From: Sphaerolaimus hirsutus
Taxonomy: Eukaryota > Nematoda > Chromadorea > Monhysterida > Sphaerolaimidae
Assembly (NCBI GenBank): GCA_964036195.1
Contig: OZ038453.1
Location: 9,315,469-9,379,468, forward strand
DNA: 64,000 nucleotides
Direction of reading: 5' to 3'
The translations under genes were made by a program, and so were the position numbers. The notes beneath the pieces are model-generated. The model had not been told where the DNA came from. It saw nothing but the letters and a program-made list of their open reading frames with translations, and made no database searches. Numbering within the stretch: the first letter of the stretch is position 1; each line of letters begins with the position of its first letter. This document shows positions 22,201 to 32,692 of this stretch, one piece after another.

Positions 22201-23864
22201 AAGTAAATATCGGGCAGTTTCTCAGTGGTCTCACCTTTGGAAGTGCATATTTCCATGAATTTTCAACCGATTTTGATGGTTGAGCACTTAAAATGATCAG
22301 AATGATGTGGCAATCACTTTTATGAAGCAATTACAATTATTACAAATGAAAGATAAAATATTTAATTAACTGCAATGTCCATTGCCACTTTTGTCTACTG
22401 ATCGGAGTCGTTGCTGTACAGATAATGGAACTATCTCTGTCGTAAACTGACAACAAATTTTGAACAAACAAGTAAGATAAATATAAAATATAAAAATGAT
22501 TCAAAATTCAACAAAATTTTAGATTCGCTCATCAGATCACGTATCGGGTATAACGGATTTCACAGTAGGTATTTATATTTATTTAATGGGAGGTTTACAA
22601 AATAGGCAAAAACGGTTGGGTAAATATATCGCTGTTTTTTGTAATATGAATAAGCACATACTATGGACAAAATTGCACAGCACATGAAGCTTTGGCCGGT
22701 GCCTTTCCCGGTGCCTTTTACTTTGGCCCTGGTGCTAGCACCTTTGGCACCGGCAAAAAAATGGCACCGCACCGCACCGGCACCGGTGCAATTCTGAAAA
22801 AAATGGCACCGGCACCAGCATGGCACCACTGAAGATTGCAATGGCACAGCACCAGCACCGGTGCTGGTGCCTATCGGTGCCCAGCACCGGGGCACCGGTG
22901 CCTTTACATCACTAGTCGCAGAGCGATCTACCAATGCACTAGTTTAATATTTATTTGCGTAATTTGAAATTGCTGTGCGCCACGTGAACATAAATCTGAG
23001 TTGACACAGACCAGTTGACACAAATGTGTCAACTAGTGTGCGGGGCGCAAATAAAGCGAAGCCCAACATGGTTTAACGGCGTGTAAATCGGCCAAAGTAT
23101 TTACACAGCGAAATGGGGACACGATTCAGGTGGTGTGGATGCCTAAAATGCTACCCACCCCACGGACAGATCTGCCCACACGCAATTCAATTCTGTCAAA
23201 GTTCAATTCCAAATTAAGATCCGTATCACTGCACACGTGAATAGATACCGTATTTGCTCGAATAATTCCCCTGGGTAATTATTTCGTCAGGCTTTGTTGA
23301 GGGGGAACTATTCGAGGTGGAATTATTCAAGGAAGAAATTATCAAGAATATTTCTATCAAGTCATTTAATGAAATGTGCTTTATTCACAAAATAACATGC
23401 CATTTCTGTTCAAATTCGACAAATCCACTTGATCATAAGCTGTAAGGGGAAAATTCATTCATGTAATCATTCATGGGAGGGAATTATTTCACCTCAGTAG
23501 TCTAACAGGGGGGAATTATTTGAGGGTAGGAATTATTGAGCAAATATAGTAGTTAGAGTCCTGGGGGGTAGATGATAATCAGAGCTTTCGCGGGTAACCA
23601 CGCAAACCATAACCAAAATACTTCCAAATCAATTTTTTTTGGCATTTTTGAAAAGAGCCACCCACTCAGAGCCAGCATCTTCAGAACGAAAAACCCAAAA
23701 TCCGAAAAGGCGGCGCCAAACACAAAACAAACCATTAACAGCCTGGCGGCCAACTCCTTACAATCCTTCTCCACAACCTGATCATAAAATTCCAAAACTT
23801 TTTGGCGCAGCTCGATTTTTGTCCACCCAGTGGGGATTCGGAATTCCGCCACTCTCGACCCCAT
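7293..23864 (-). CDS. Ankyrin-like/RING protein, copy A (16 exons, intact)
   Basis: Exons 1-16: 23864-23733, 21688-21525, 19506-19359, 18403-18248, 17312-17124, 15225-15050, 14653-14449, 14084-13918, 13481-13328, 12235-12092, 11861-11706, 11252-11205, 10914-10749, 8640-8487, 8252-8135, 7451-7293. They sum to 2436 nt with every phase matching, giving 811 residues. Exon borders were set by GT-AG sites shared with copy B. The start is an ATG conserved in both copies. Ankyrin-like units occur in exons 6-8 (for example GETALHTAVVCLNLPAVSLL) and weakly in exon 11. A C3HC4 RING is split over exons 15/16: C751-C754, C766, H768, C772-C775, C792-C795, which suggests an E3 ubiquitin ligase. Residues 1-260 match no family I know. 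No close named relative recognised. Confidence 0.85.
8714..10735. mobile_element. Inverted-repeat element with ~20-bp terminal minisatellite
   Basis: Lies in intron 13 of copy A. The left end has about five copies of CTCAGCGCAAGTAAA/CTCAGGGCAAGTAAA (8716-8803). The right end has the inverse, TTACTTGCGCTGGGAGCTTA (10693-10712). It encloses the fold-back element at 9548-10656. A clear target duplication was not found, so the limits are approximate. Confidence 0.5.
9548..10656. mobile_element. 1.1-kb fold-back MITE, absent from copy B
   Basis: Near-continuous palindrome centred near 10090. The left arm reads GGCCCCCACTGATTTCTTAC, the right arm GTAAGAAATCAAGCGGGGGC, and inner blocks such as TTTACAATAATTTATAGGGG recur inverted. 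The corresponding interval of copy B (about 28690-29050) lacks it, so it postdates the duplication or was lost there. Confidence 0.75.
12236..13327. repeat. Intron 9 of copy A: degenerate transposon pieces
   Basis: No gene seen. Contains a fragment of the CAAGGACG hAT-like family (GTATCCAGGGGGGCGGGG, 12412-12429), a degenerate GGTATGGTA-repeat element (~12565-12760), TTCTATTGGAGG repeats (12810-12855) related to 18477-18870, and C-runs. Confidence 0.5.
14221..14320 (-). mobile_element. tRNA-derived SINE, shared by both copies
   Basis: Minus-strand GGGTCGATTCCCGCC resembles a Pol III B box. It is preceded by GTGTTCTATACG and followed by a tail ending CTCTTTCTTTAT. It is the same family as 25133-25290. 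The orthologous insertion in copy B (40160-40240 plus 40872-40890) shows it predates the duplication; there a later element splits it. Confidence 0.65.
15818..17077. mobile_element. hAT-like fold-back element, TSD GTTCGTTT
   Basis: Termini CAAGGACGTAGCC and GGTTACGTCCGCG, flanked by GTTCGTTT (15810-15817 and 17078-17085). Arms carry long G and C runs in inverse order. It lies in intron 5 of copy A and contains another nested element at 15974-16396. Confidence 0.8.
15974..16396. mobile_element. Nested element with GGCCGTAAAGTAAACCC arms, TSD CTCAGCAA
   Basis: GGTCGTAAAGTAAACCCGGC at the left is inverted at the right as GCCGGGTTTACTTTACGGCC. CTCAGCAA(C) flanks it at 15965-15973 and 16397-16405. 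Removing it rejoins the arm of the 15818-17077 element. Confidence 0.75.
17617..18043. mobile_element. ACCGTATTT-family MITE, G-rich
   Basis: Ends ACCGTATTACCTCGAAATAT and ATAATTCGAGGTAATACGGT, with GGGGGTTTATTCGAG repeats inside. It lies in intron 4 of copy A. The family recurs at 23247, 48917, 53121 and 54112. Confidence 0.75.
18477..18870. mobile_element. MITE with ACCGTATTTCTTCTAATAG termini
   Basis: Left end ACCGTATTTCTTCTAATAGA, right end TATTAGAAGAAATATGGTA. CTCCAATAGAACGGCA repeats fill both sides. The left end is 74 bp upstream of the exon 4 acceptor of copy A. A decayed relative lies near 28290-28372. Confidence 0.7.
20030..20916. mobile_element. hAT-like MITE with GTAAAC-array arms, TSD CCGTCAAG
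   Basis: Termini CAGAGTTG and CAACTCTG, with CCGTCAAG at 20022-20029 and 20917-20924. The arms are tandem AACGTAAACGTAAA and its complement. Copy B has the uninterrupted site TTCCGTTAACTAGGAA near 46620, so the insertion followed the duplication. Encloses the TGTAAA-family sequence at 20282-20469. Confidence 0.9.
20282..20469. mobile_element. TGTAAAATGTCAAA-family MITE
   Basis: Left GGGGAGTCCCAGACCCTGTA, right ATGGTCTGGGAATGGCACC. The interior repeats ATGTCAAATGGCATGCAAAG. Same family as 44903-45177 and 60247-60465, and similar to the repeat inside the LINE ORF. Confidence 0.65.
21769..23046. mobile_element. CACACTAGTTGACAC inverted-repeat element
   Basis: Ends GCGCACACACTAGTTGACAC and GTGTCAACTAGTGTGCG. 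It lies in intron 1 of copy A and is interrupted by the hAT-like element at 21982-22914. A short relative is at 60975-61187. Target duplication not clear. Confidence 0.65.
21982..22914. mobile_element. hAT-like MITE with GGCACC-array arms, TSD GTCGCAGA
   Basis: Termini TAGTGATGTTAAAGGCACC and GGTGCCTTTACATCACTA. GTCGCAGA flanks both sides (21974-21981 and 22915-22922). Arms are dense GCACCGGCACC and GGCACCGCACCG repeats; the middle is unique AT-rich sequence. Nested inside 21769-23046. Confidence 0.9.
23247..23550. mobile_element. ACCGTATTT-family MITE
   Basis: Starts ACCGTATTTGCTCGAATAAT and ends near AATTATTGAGCAAATATAGT. It lies in intron 1 of copy A, close to exon 1. Confidence 0.65.
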
Positions 23865-24199
23865 TTTAGATTTTTTTCGCCGAAAAGGTTCGCTGGAACG
23901 TTTTTGGAGTCGGAACGTTCACCGAGACGTTCTATCGTACGCGGTTTGACGGAACGATTTGAAAATAAATGATTGTGAGTTTTTTGAATGAAGTTTTTTA
24001 ATGGAAAGCACCCAAAGTTGAAGGAAAGCGAACATAGGAAACAACACCCAGAACAATCAAAAATATTCCAATTCAACAAAATGAGCTTTATTTATATTTT
24101 AAAAATAATAACGAAATAGCAACTCCTCCCCTTGAAAATCAACCTCCTCCAAAACTTCTGACGAAATAGTAACCCCCTGGGGTGTTATTCGAGGATATA

Positions 24200-24726
24200 G
24201 GCGCTACGCACACTGAAGCCGAAATATTCGGCATACACACGTTTTTATTTGCCGAATCCGAATTGAAAAATTGCCGTTCGGACGTTTTAAGTTCGGCATT
24301 TAAGGGGCCGCCATATTGAATTTTGAAAACGTGCGCACAATATTCGGACGAATTTGAGCGTTAATTTTTAGACGCTAAAGTATGTCGAAAGCAACATACT
24401 TCAGCATTTTCTATGATCAGGACAATAGCTGAATGTGTGTATTTACCGTATTGGCTTGCGTACTGTACCGTACTCGCAATTTCGACAAGTGTACATTTTT
24501 CGCAGTTCAGCATTCAACATTTCATCTGATTTTGCCGAATGGTTTCCGCATGTAAAAGTGTACACATCTTTTGAATGCTGAAATACATGCTGAATTGACA
24601 AACAGCCTAATTTTCAAGAGTACGGATGATTTAAGTTCAGCAAGTTTTTTTCTATTCAGCATTTAATTCGGCATTTGTCAAAAACGTGCGTATGCCGAAT
24701 ATTTCGGCTTCAGTGTGCGTAGCGCC
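24200..24726. mobile_element. Harbinger-like MITE, TSD ATA
   Basis: Long terminal inverted repeats start GGCGCTACGCACACTGAAGC and end GCTTCAGTGTGCGTAGCGCC, with AATATTCGGC just inside. ATA lies on both sides (24197-24199 and 24727-24729). A 3-bp duplication and GG-starting termini fit PIF/Harbinger; the assignment is inference. Confidence 0.8.
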
Positions 24727-24813
24727 ATAGTGTATGTAAAATCCTGCGTACGTCCCTGGATTTGAGTACCACTCGAGGCCAGATTTAATACTCTCTGTGT
24801 CAACCATCATGTC

Positions 24814-25014
24814 TAGTGATGGAAAAAGCGCCAGACTTTTGGCACCAAGCACCAGACTTTTGGCGCCAAGCGCCAAAAGCGTCACAGCGCTTTTCAGCAC
24901 CACGGCGCCAAGCGCCAATAGCGCCACAGGATAATAGCGCCAAGCGCCAAAAGTGCCACGGCGCTTTTTTGCTTTGGCGCTAGCGCCAGGCGCCATGGCG
25001 CTTTTCCATCACTA
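24814..25014. mobile_element. hAT-like MITE with GGCGCTTGGCGCC arms
   Basis: Termini TAGTGATGGAAAAAGCGCC and GGCGCTTTTCCATCACTA. Flanks ATCATGTC and GTCATGTC match at 7 of 8 positions. Arms are GCGCCAAGCGCCAAAAG repeats. Confidence 0.8.
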
Positions 25015-25015
25015 G

Positions 25016-26131
25016 TCATGTCATTTGTCAAATGCCATGCAACGAAAACACTCCCAATATTGGCGTGTCCCGTGTACCTATGTGAATTTATGTGCAAATG
25101 TATGTGAACTTTTTCCCCTACATATTTATTGTTAAGGGCATTGCCGACGCAGCATGTCAGCCCCTAATAGCGAAGAGCCCAACCGCCTCTGTAGTCTAGT
25201 GGTTAGGGCACTTGTGTTCTATACGAGAGGTGCGGGTTCGATTCCCGCATGAGCCAAGTGCAATTTTGCTTTCTTTCTTTATCTATAATTAATCAGTACC
25301 AAAAGGTTCAGCTCAAAATTCAATACTCAAGTTTTTTAACAGCTTAGCAGCGTTTTGCAAGTTATTCAACAATGATTCATATTACAACAGCGATGTGATC
25401 AAAATGAGAACAAACATGAAAATGACCAGTAACAGAATGAAAATCAGATTTAAAAACAACAACAAATAGGTTCAGGCTTCAGCTGTTCCAACTGCAACGA
25501 TGTATACATGTTTTGAGGACACCATGATTAAAAGTGACATGGCACCCTACAGTTTGGAGCAGCTTTAGTGCCAGACATCAGCAGATCAAGGACATTTAAA
25601 ATGAAACTAGCATACTTCCATCAGTAGGAAACACACTGGCAATCACTAAATAAGAGTGCACTACTGGAAAAAAAACCTAATCAGAATAGACTCGAGATCA
25701 TAGAACAAAATGGAATGCAAAATTGGGTATCCATTAACAGAGGGCATGTTCACACTGCCCAATGAGAAAAAATGTGGCAGTGACAGTGATTGTCACTGTT
25801 GGTTTGGTTTGACAACTGCAATAAAATATTGTGCTGCCATTATCAAATTTTTGCGACTTAGTGCATAATTTTTGTGTGCACATTCAACGTAGGCCTGCTC
25901 GTGTAAATACGTCATGTAAATACTCATGTAGGCCAGCCCGGGATTACATGATGAGGGGCGCGGGGTCGCACATTCCATTACCGAAGCCAAAAATCACCCA
26001 TATAATGTGTCAAAAACTCTCCAGGGACTTTAATTCATATATGGTAGCGGTTAAGTGACCACATCTAAAACACTAGTCATTCACTGTCTTTGCCAGAATT
26101 TTAATGATCAGTTGTCTCCAGCCCTGTCAAC
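25016..26131. repeat. 3' flank of copy B with pre-integration site of the LINE
   Basis: Homologous to 1-905 and then to 6986-7292. The empty LINE target CACTGTTGGTTTGG lies at 25795-25808. A SINE absent from the copy A flank occupies 25133-25290. No gene seen. Confidence 0.75.
25133..25290 (+). mobile_element. tRNA-derived SINE with tRNA-Arg(UCU)-like head
   Basis: 25185-25255 resembles a tRNA. It has an A-box-like TAGTCTAGTGG, an anticodon arm CTTGT-GTTCTAT-ACGAG with anticodon TCT, and a perfect T arm GCGGG-TTCGATT-CCCGC. The acceptor stem pairs at only about four of seven positions. A non-tRNA tail (CAATTTTGCTTTCTTTCTTT) follows, as in the copies at 14221 and 40160. I read it as a SINE rather than a working tRNA gene. 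Confidence 0.65.
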
Positions 26132-26342
26132 TCAATTTGCCCCACTCAGAATCATGCGCCTGCTCTCTTGAATCACGGTGCGGCAAATCGGGCATGTCCT
26201 TCGGTGGGGCCTTCCAGCAGCCTCCTGCAGTTTTGCATCACACACATCGCAGGTGCACGCGTGGCCACAGGGGTAGAAGCTGGTGTTCTGTGTGAGGGGG
26301 ATTGTGGGGTTATTGGATTAGGTTGAGGGGGTTGGCAGTGAT

Positions 26343-27351
26343 AAGCAGAATAACAGAGGGTATTTAACCTACCAGACCACTAGGTAATGTACCACTCGTT
26401 CCTTGGCATGGTGCCAAGTAAACAACAAGTGCCAATGATGTCATTTGTTTTTCTGGCAAGTGTCCGGATTGGAGACTTATGTCCCAGTGACGTCATTGGC
26501 ACAGATCCAATGTTTGTTGGCACTTGCCCAATACTAGTTGGCACTTGCCCAACGTTATTGGCACTCATCAAATAACATTGGCACAAGTCCAATATGTCAT
26601 TGGCACTTGGACAACGTTATTGGCACTTGTCCAATGATGATTGGGCAAGAGCCAATGTTTGCGCCATGTACTTTGGCACAGGGCCAATGTTGGCATTTTG
26701 GCACAGTTCCAACATTGGCCCTGTGCCAAAGTACATGGTGCAAACATTGGCTGTGCATACTCATTGGCACATGTCCAGCATTGGCTCATGTCCAGCATTG
26801 GCTCATGTCCAGCATTTTCACATTTTTATTCGCCATTTGAGCCCTTTAACCTACCAAACCACTTGTGAATGTCCAAAACCCAACTGGCACATGTCCAACT
26901 ACTATATAAGACTTTTTGGCACATCTCCAACCATATGCATCTATCACAATCTTATACCATACTTGGAGATGTGCCAAAACATCTTAGACAATATTTGGAC
27001 ATGTGCCAAATTGGAAAAGTGCCAATGCTGGACACGTGCCAATGAATATGCACAGCCAACCTTTGTGACATGTACTTTGGCACAGGGCCAATGTTGGAAT
27101 GGTGCCAATATGCCAACATTGGACATGTGCCAAAGTACATGACGCAAACGTTGGCTCTTGTTCAATCATTATTGGATGAGTGCCAATAACGTTGGACAAG
27201 TGCCAACGTTGGACAAATGCCAACTAGTATTGGACACTTGCTTTAAAAACAAATGATGTCATTGGCACTCATTGTTTGCTTGGCACCATGCCAAGGAACG
27301 AGTGGTACATTACCTAGTGGTCTGGTAGGTTAACGGACTCTGTTATTCTGC
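26343..27351. mobile_element. ~1-kb palindrome built from TTGGCACTTGTCCAA units
   Basis: Ends GCAGAATAACAGAG and CTCTGTTATTCTGC, then CTACCAGACCACTAGGTAAT and its complement. The interior holds more than 20 variants of TTGGCACTTGTCCAA, itself a near palindrome, in both orientations. Flanks are only approximately duplicated (GTGATA, GTGGTA). Copy A lacks it near 7510. It lies in the last intron of copy B. Confidence 0.75.
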
Positions 27352-29755
27352 TGTGGTAAAACAGGCGGATACCCCATACACACACTAGTTGACAATGACA
27401 CCAAACATCAACTGGTTCCCATACCAATTCGAAGCTTGCTGACCATCTGAGGAACGACGTTCAAATACAATGTTGACTTATGTTGCAAATGAAACTGTAG
27501 TGTTGGAAAAAATTGCGGTATGTGCAATGTTCAAGGCCGGCATGAAGTATAAGTGTATAAATAATGCATGACGTTACTTGTCAGCTAGATTTGAGATAGG
27601 ATGGGAACCAGTTGACAATTGTGTCATTGTCAACTAAGGCCATAAAAGCGACAACCAACTAAGAAGTGGGCAGTAATTGATCCATATTGTATGTGAATAC
27701 CGTATTTCCTCTAAATACCCCCCTCAAAATGGGCACTATGAATTTGTGGTCCGGGAAATGCATAACAGGAAAGGCTGTAAAAACTTATAAATGATGGTTA
27801 TTGTTGCATTTTTCACGTTTTTCTCTCAAAATTTTCACTCTGAAAAAATAAACCCGGGGGGGGGGGGGTAATTCACTATATCTGATCAGGTAGCACAAAA
27901 TTTCAGATGCAAAGTATCGGGTAGCCCAAAAACGCCCAGGCACGGTTTCAAATGTCCAAAAATACAACCAAAAAAATCAACACTGATGGTTGAAAACAGC
28001 AACAAACTGACGATCATGTTATCCATGCACACACTGCACATGATCCCTTTGCCAGCCGCAGCGTCACAACCGGCCTGAAGTGCGGCTGCACTCGTCGCAC
28101 TGCTGGATGCACGTAGGTTGCCAGTGGCGCCATTTTGCTGGGCGCTGAATGTTTGGGGTATGTGCATAAAGTGAGTGGACTTGATACTCTGCACTCGCAC
28201 TGATTTATGGATTAAGTTGGAAGCGTGCCAATGGAGATTTTTACATTGATCAAATGGAAAATGTGTGAAAAATTGTTGAAACAAATACAGCGACAGGCTC
28301 CAATAGAAAGGCGGGTGAAAAATTTGAGAGAAAATAGAAGAGCACTCCTCTATCAGAAGAAATACAGTAATTTCCCACACCAAGATTCACTGGTGAAAAA
28401 TTAATACCCCTCAGGAAATTTCGAAGAGTTAAATGCAGTAATCAAAAATACTCAACACAAACATGTAGTAATCAAAACTGACTCCACACAAAGCCTTATT
28501 ACAGGTGCAAAAATTATACAAAACAACAAACCTATCAGTGTCTTGTTGCACTGACTGGCCATCATTTTCAAAAGTGCGGACAACGACAGCCAACATAAAC
28601 CAGGCGTAGCGCTTTTCCGTTCTAATATTTCTTTGGCTGCCCATAAATGCCTCCTTCAGGCAAGCTCCCGCCAAATCGTCGTACCCTGTAAAAAGTGTAA
28701 GATTGGCAGTAATCACATGATGATCTCCAAAAAGAACGATGTCGTTATAGCTTTCACCCATGCAGGGATCTCCAATGGGTGGCCCAAAAGGTCCAACTTA
28801 TTATCTACCTATCCAAGACAGCATTCTATCTATCTACCTACTATCTGACCCCCCCCCCCAATAGCACAGCTATCTCCTATATGGAGCGAAGTTTTAGTTA
28901 TTTTACCCCACGTTTCAACCAAATTCGCTAAGTTTTGAAGCTTTTTTTTTTGGGGGGGGGGTAATTATTCAAGGGGCACTATTCAAGCAAATGCAATAAT
29001 TCTACATATTGGCTCTACCCTCTTGTCGATCTAGTCATTGACTTGCATCACCTTCCATTCGATAGAAAGAAAACCCCCCAAAAAAAACCAGCTGTGCGCA
29101 GCAGCATAAACATGGGCATAAACGCAGATAACTGGATCGCGGCACAAAGTTTGCCAATGGCCACGAATTGATCCCGGCCATCATTTTGAGTCTGTGCAGA
29201 GACATGTTTCTGGTGGTCAGATGTATGACACAGAAAATTCACAGGCATCGTTTACACGGTATTTTTGTGGCGACACCGACAACACTTGAAGAAGTTCCCA
29301 AGTCGGGTGAAAAGTTCCATATTCACAAGAAAAAGTGGCAGTCGTCACACTCAAAGAAAACAGGCTGATAGTCGTCACTCTTTCCACTCTTAAAATGTGC
29401 AAAAATATTCGCTTTTCGTCGCAAACGGTCTGTGGCAAAACAAATTTTCTGTTGTCACAAAAAATCCGTGTAAACAGGGCCTTTGAGGACAGTATCACCA
29501 AAAATCTCACCTTATTAGTCCAATTCTTGACCGCTCCATCGAGGCGGCCGAATTCTTCCTGAAATAGTCATTCAATTTTTATAGAAAAGTGCTCACGAAA
29601 AGCTATACCTCGTATAAGGATGTTTGATATTTATACATTCAGGTGCATTGACATTGACATGAGCAATTGAAACATATTGGTAAACAGATTCTCAATTATT
29701 CATATTAAAATAATTTTATGAATTCGGCGCCACGGATTCAGTTTCCAATCACCTA

Positions 29756-30840
29756 CACAGCAAATAATGTGCTCGTGAAGTGCACTGAAGTGGTCTTAAG
29801 TGCCCCTTGTGATCACACTTCAGAGCCTGTTCACGCCTGATCACCAGGCACTTCACCGCCTGTGATCACACTTGGGGAGTTCCATTCTAAAAGTTCACAA
29901 GCGCCAAATCCAGAAAAATCGTGTTAAGCGTGGATTTGACCTCCACGTATAGTTTTTCACATTTTAGGAAAAAAATCAGCGTTATAGTCCATTTCGTTCC
30001 CGAGATACAGTGGTACCGTTTTTCAGAAAAATCACAATTTTCAAATCGAAAGTGCACATATCCATCTCAGATCCCCTATGAAAAACAGGACTTTCATTTC
30101 GTAAGTGCACATTCCATCTCGGACCACCGGAGTTTCATTTCATAAGTGCACATATCGAAAAAATAGTTTCATTTCCAAAAATGCACGCGTGTTTCGGCGC
30201 GGCTGCGAAGAGCTGGCCGGAATTCCCATACAAAAAAAGTTTCATTTCCAAAAATGCATACGTGAATTTCCAAATATATTTTGCACTATAAATCAAATAT
30301 GCGTGCATATATTGATCTGAAAATTTAGGTAGAGGTACTTTCAGACACGGGCTTTGCAGTGATGTAATTCGTTTTATCCTACGATGCGCCGTTAAGAAGA
30401 TATTAACCATTTAATTTCAAATATTCAGATTTGTTCCCAATTTTGGGTGACTTACAAAATCTCACATAACTCCCTAAATATTTCCCGGCCAACAAAATTG
30501 GTGATTACAAAAATTGTAGAGAAATGTCGGATCTATCTGAAAAGTGCGGGGCAAGCATCGTCCCCCAAACATAGCGTCGTCGGGCCAGCGTCAAACTTTA
30601 AAATGCGATTTTGAAAAATCTAAAAACTTGGATATATGCATTTTTAGAATGAAACTCCCCACTTCAGAGCCTTATCACGCCCGATCACTGTTGGAATGCA
30701 CTCCACTGACACTTCACAGATTTGTTTACTAAATTGTTTATAGAAACAAAAAATTAGAAATTCGTGAAGTGTGTTGAAGTGCCTGCAAGCGTCTGCGTGA
30801 AGACACTTCACCGCAGATCACCAGCACAGTTTTTGCTGTG
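29756..30840. mobile_element. CMC-like MITE, TSD CTA
   Basis: Termini CACAGCAAATAATGTGCT and AGCACAGTTTTTGCTGTG, with CTA on both sides (29753-29755 and 30841-30843). Copy A is uninterrupted at ATTACATAACCC near 11460. Subterminal GTGAAGTGCACTGAAGT-type repeats. CACAG ends with a 3-bp duplication suggest CMC/EnSpm; inference. Lies in intron 11 of copy B. Confidence 0.75.
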
Positions 30841-31635
30841 CTAACCCACTTCCTGTTTTCTGGCATATCATTTTTCAGATTCCGATAAATGAATTTTTGT
30901 ACTTTACAGAAATGTTTCACCTGTACCGACTTCCATCGGAAGAACGTTTGAAAAAGCCGATAGGCAAGGCTCAGCAGCTGTGGACATCAAACACACCTGG
31001 ACAACAAACATCCGTGGACAACAGCGTGCGCGCAGTGGGCCGCAATCACACCTGGACAACACAGACACGCGCGCAGTAACCGCCGGCGCCCGTCAAGGCG
31101 GCGCCAGGGCGCCGCCAATGCACTCGCACCCAACTGGCGCCATTTCTGCCGCGCGGGCCCATCCAATCTCTCGTTATTGGGCCTCCACACGCTAGTTGAC
31201 ATCGCATTTTTCGCATGTAAAATGTCAACTCAGAGTCAACTGAAATTTTTCTCAGTTGACTCTAGTTGACCCCGTACACAGTAATGATAATGTCAACTAG
31301 TAAATTTGGGCAGTACAGATATTTGTGTCACTGGCCGAGTCAACTAAAGCATACGCGTATGTTTTTTTGCGTACGCGTATGTTTTTTTGGCATACGCGAA
31401 CGCAGAAAAACGTACGCGTATGTTTTTCTGCGTACTTATACAAATGTTTGCGTACGTGTACACAATTTATGCCTTTTGAATTGCCAAAAGTGTAAAAGTG
31501 AAAAAGTTAATGATGAAATGTGGTGATAGTTATGTATTTTTTTATGTTTTCTTGCGTACACATACACAATTTGCAGTAATTTATTTATTTTGAATTGCCA
31601 AAATAGGATAACTTGAAAGGTTAATGATGAAAGTG

Positions 31636-31723
31636 GTGATAGTGATGTATTTTTTCATGTGATAGTGATGTATTTTTTCATGTGATAGTGATGTATTTTT
31701 TCATGTGATAGTGATGTATTGTT
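31636..31723. repeat. 23-bp minisatellite, four units
   Basis: Unit GTGATAGTGATG followed by TATTTTTTCAT, nearly identical in tandem. Lies within the 4.3-kb element. Confidence 0.9.
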
Positions 31724-32535
31724 GCCTTTTAAATGTTGCTTTATATTTCATGTAATTTACTGTTGTTTCCAGATACAATTTGTATAAAATAAAAATTTAA
31801 TTTCTTTTTGATTTACATTTTCATTTAACTACTTTATTTAATGTAATAAATTGAAAAATCACAAGCTCAAATGATTTAATGTATAATTACTATTACAATT
31901 ACATTCTGCCAACAAATCACAAAAAGTGAGTAACAAGACAGCAAAATAAAAACAAAGTATTTTAAGCAACTAAAACAACAGGATACTTGGGTTGACTGAC
32001 AAGTTAAAAATTTTTGAACCAGATAATCTTTACATATCAAATTTTTTTAAGAAAAACAAACAGGAGATTCATTTTAAACTTGAATAATTTGGAGATTGAA
32101 AATAGCAAACATGAAAACTTTAATTGTTGCATTTTTGCACAAATTTTCAAAAAAATTTACAGCTTTTGACACAACTTTTTGAAATTTTTATTTTGAAAAT
32201 TCAAGGTAAAAAAAAATTCAAAATTTAGTTATTCTTTAAAAGTTGCACTTTTGTGTCTAACAAAGAATTCATATCTGCTATCTATTTACTATTAACAACA
32301 AAACAAAAAGTTTCCAAATTATTATAAAAACAAGCACATTCAAATCTTTCCAAAAATTCAAAAATACTCAAAAATCATCGCGAAATACCAAACAAAACCA
32401 CTAATTCCAGAAAACATTCAAGCCATTTCACTTCAGACACCGCCCACTGCTGCCACTCTCCTGAAAGTATCAATAGAGTTAAGAATGGATTAGTCTACAA
32501 AATGTCAACTTATATATTGTTTACTTCACTACTAT

Positions 32536-32692
32536 GCCCCACACAGGCTACTTGACAACGACAGAAAATGTCAACTGTTTCCTGTCCCAATCCAAAGCTT
32601 GCTTTTCAATTCCTGAAAGCAAGCTTTGAATGGGGATCAGTTTGGTTTGGGACTTTACATTTGGTGTCGATGTCAACTAGCCTGTGTGGGCC
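32536..32692. mobile_element. Short nested Harbinger-like MITE
   Basis: GCCCCACACAGGCTACTTGA at left and TCAACTAGCCTGTGTGGGCC at right. It has the internal AAAGCTTGC/GCAAGCTTT inverted motif shared with 37234-37396. Confidence 0.7.

Larger units (their letters stand above)
23865..25015. other. Junction between the two duplicated segments
   Basis: The first ~235 bp upstream of the copy A start is homologous to the sequence upstream of copy B (48084-48330), including CCAATTCAACAAAATGAGCT at 24068 and 48303. It is the likely promoter region of copy A. Beyond that the junction is filled by the elements at 24200-24726 and 24814-25014. No gene seen. Confidence 0.65.

Noticed and set aside
21891-22256. 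Open frames with repeated APHRTGTGA-like words.
   Set aside because: They come from GGCACC arrays within a MITE; not genes.
25185-25255. Functional tRNA-Arg gene.
   Set aside because: The acceptor stem pairs poorly and a SINE tail is attached. Related copies with the same tail occur elsewhere in the window.
26538-27223. Open frames with repeated CQHWH or SNIGTSP words on both strands.
   Set aside because: They are products of the TTGGCACTTGTCCAA palindromic array.
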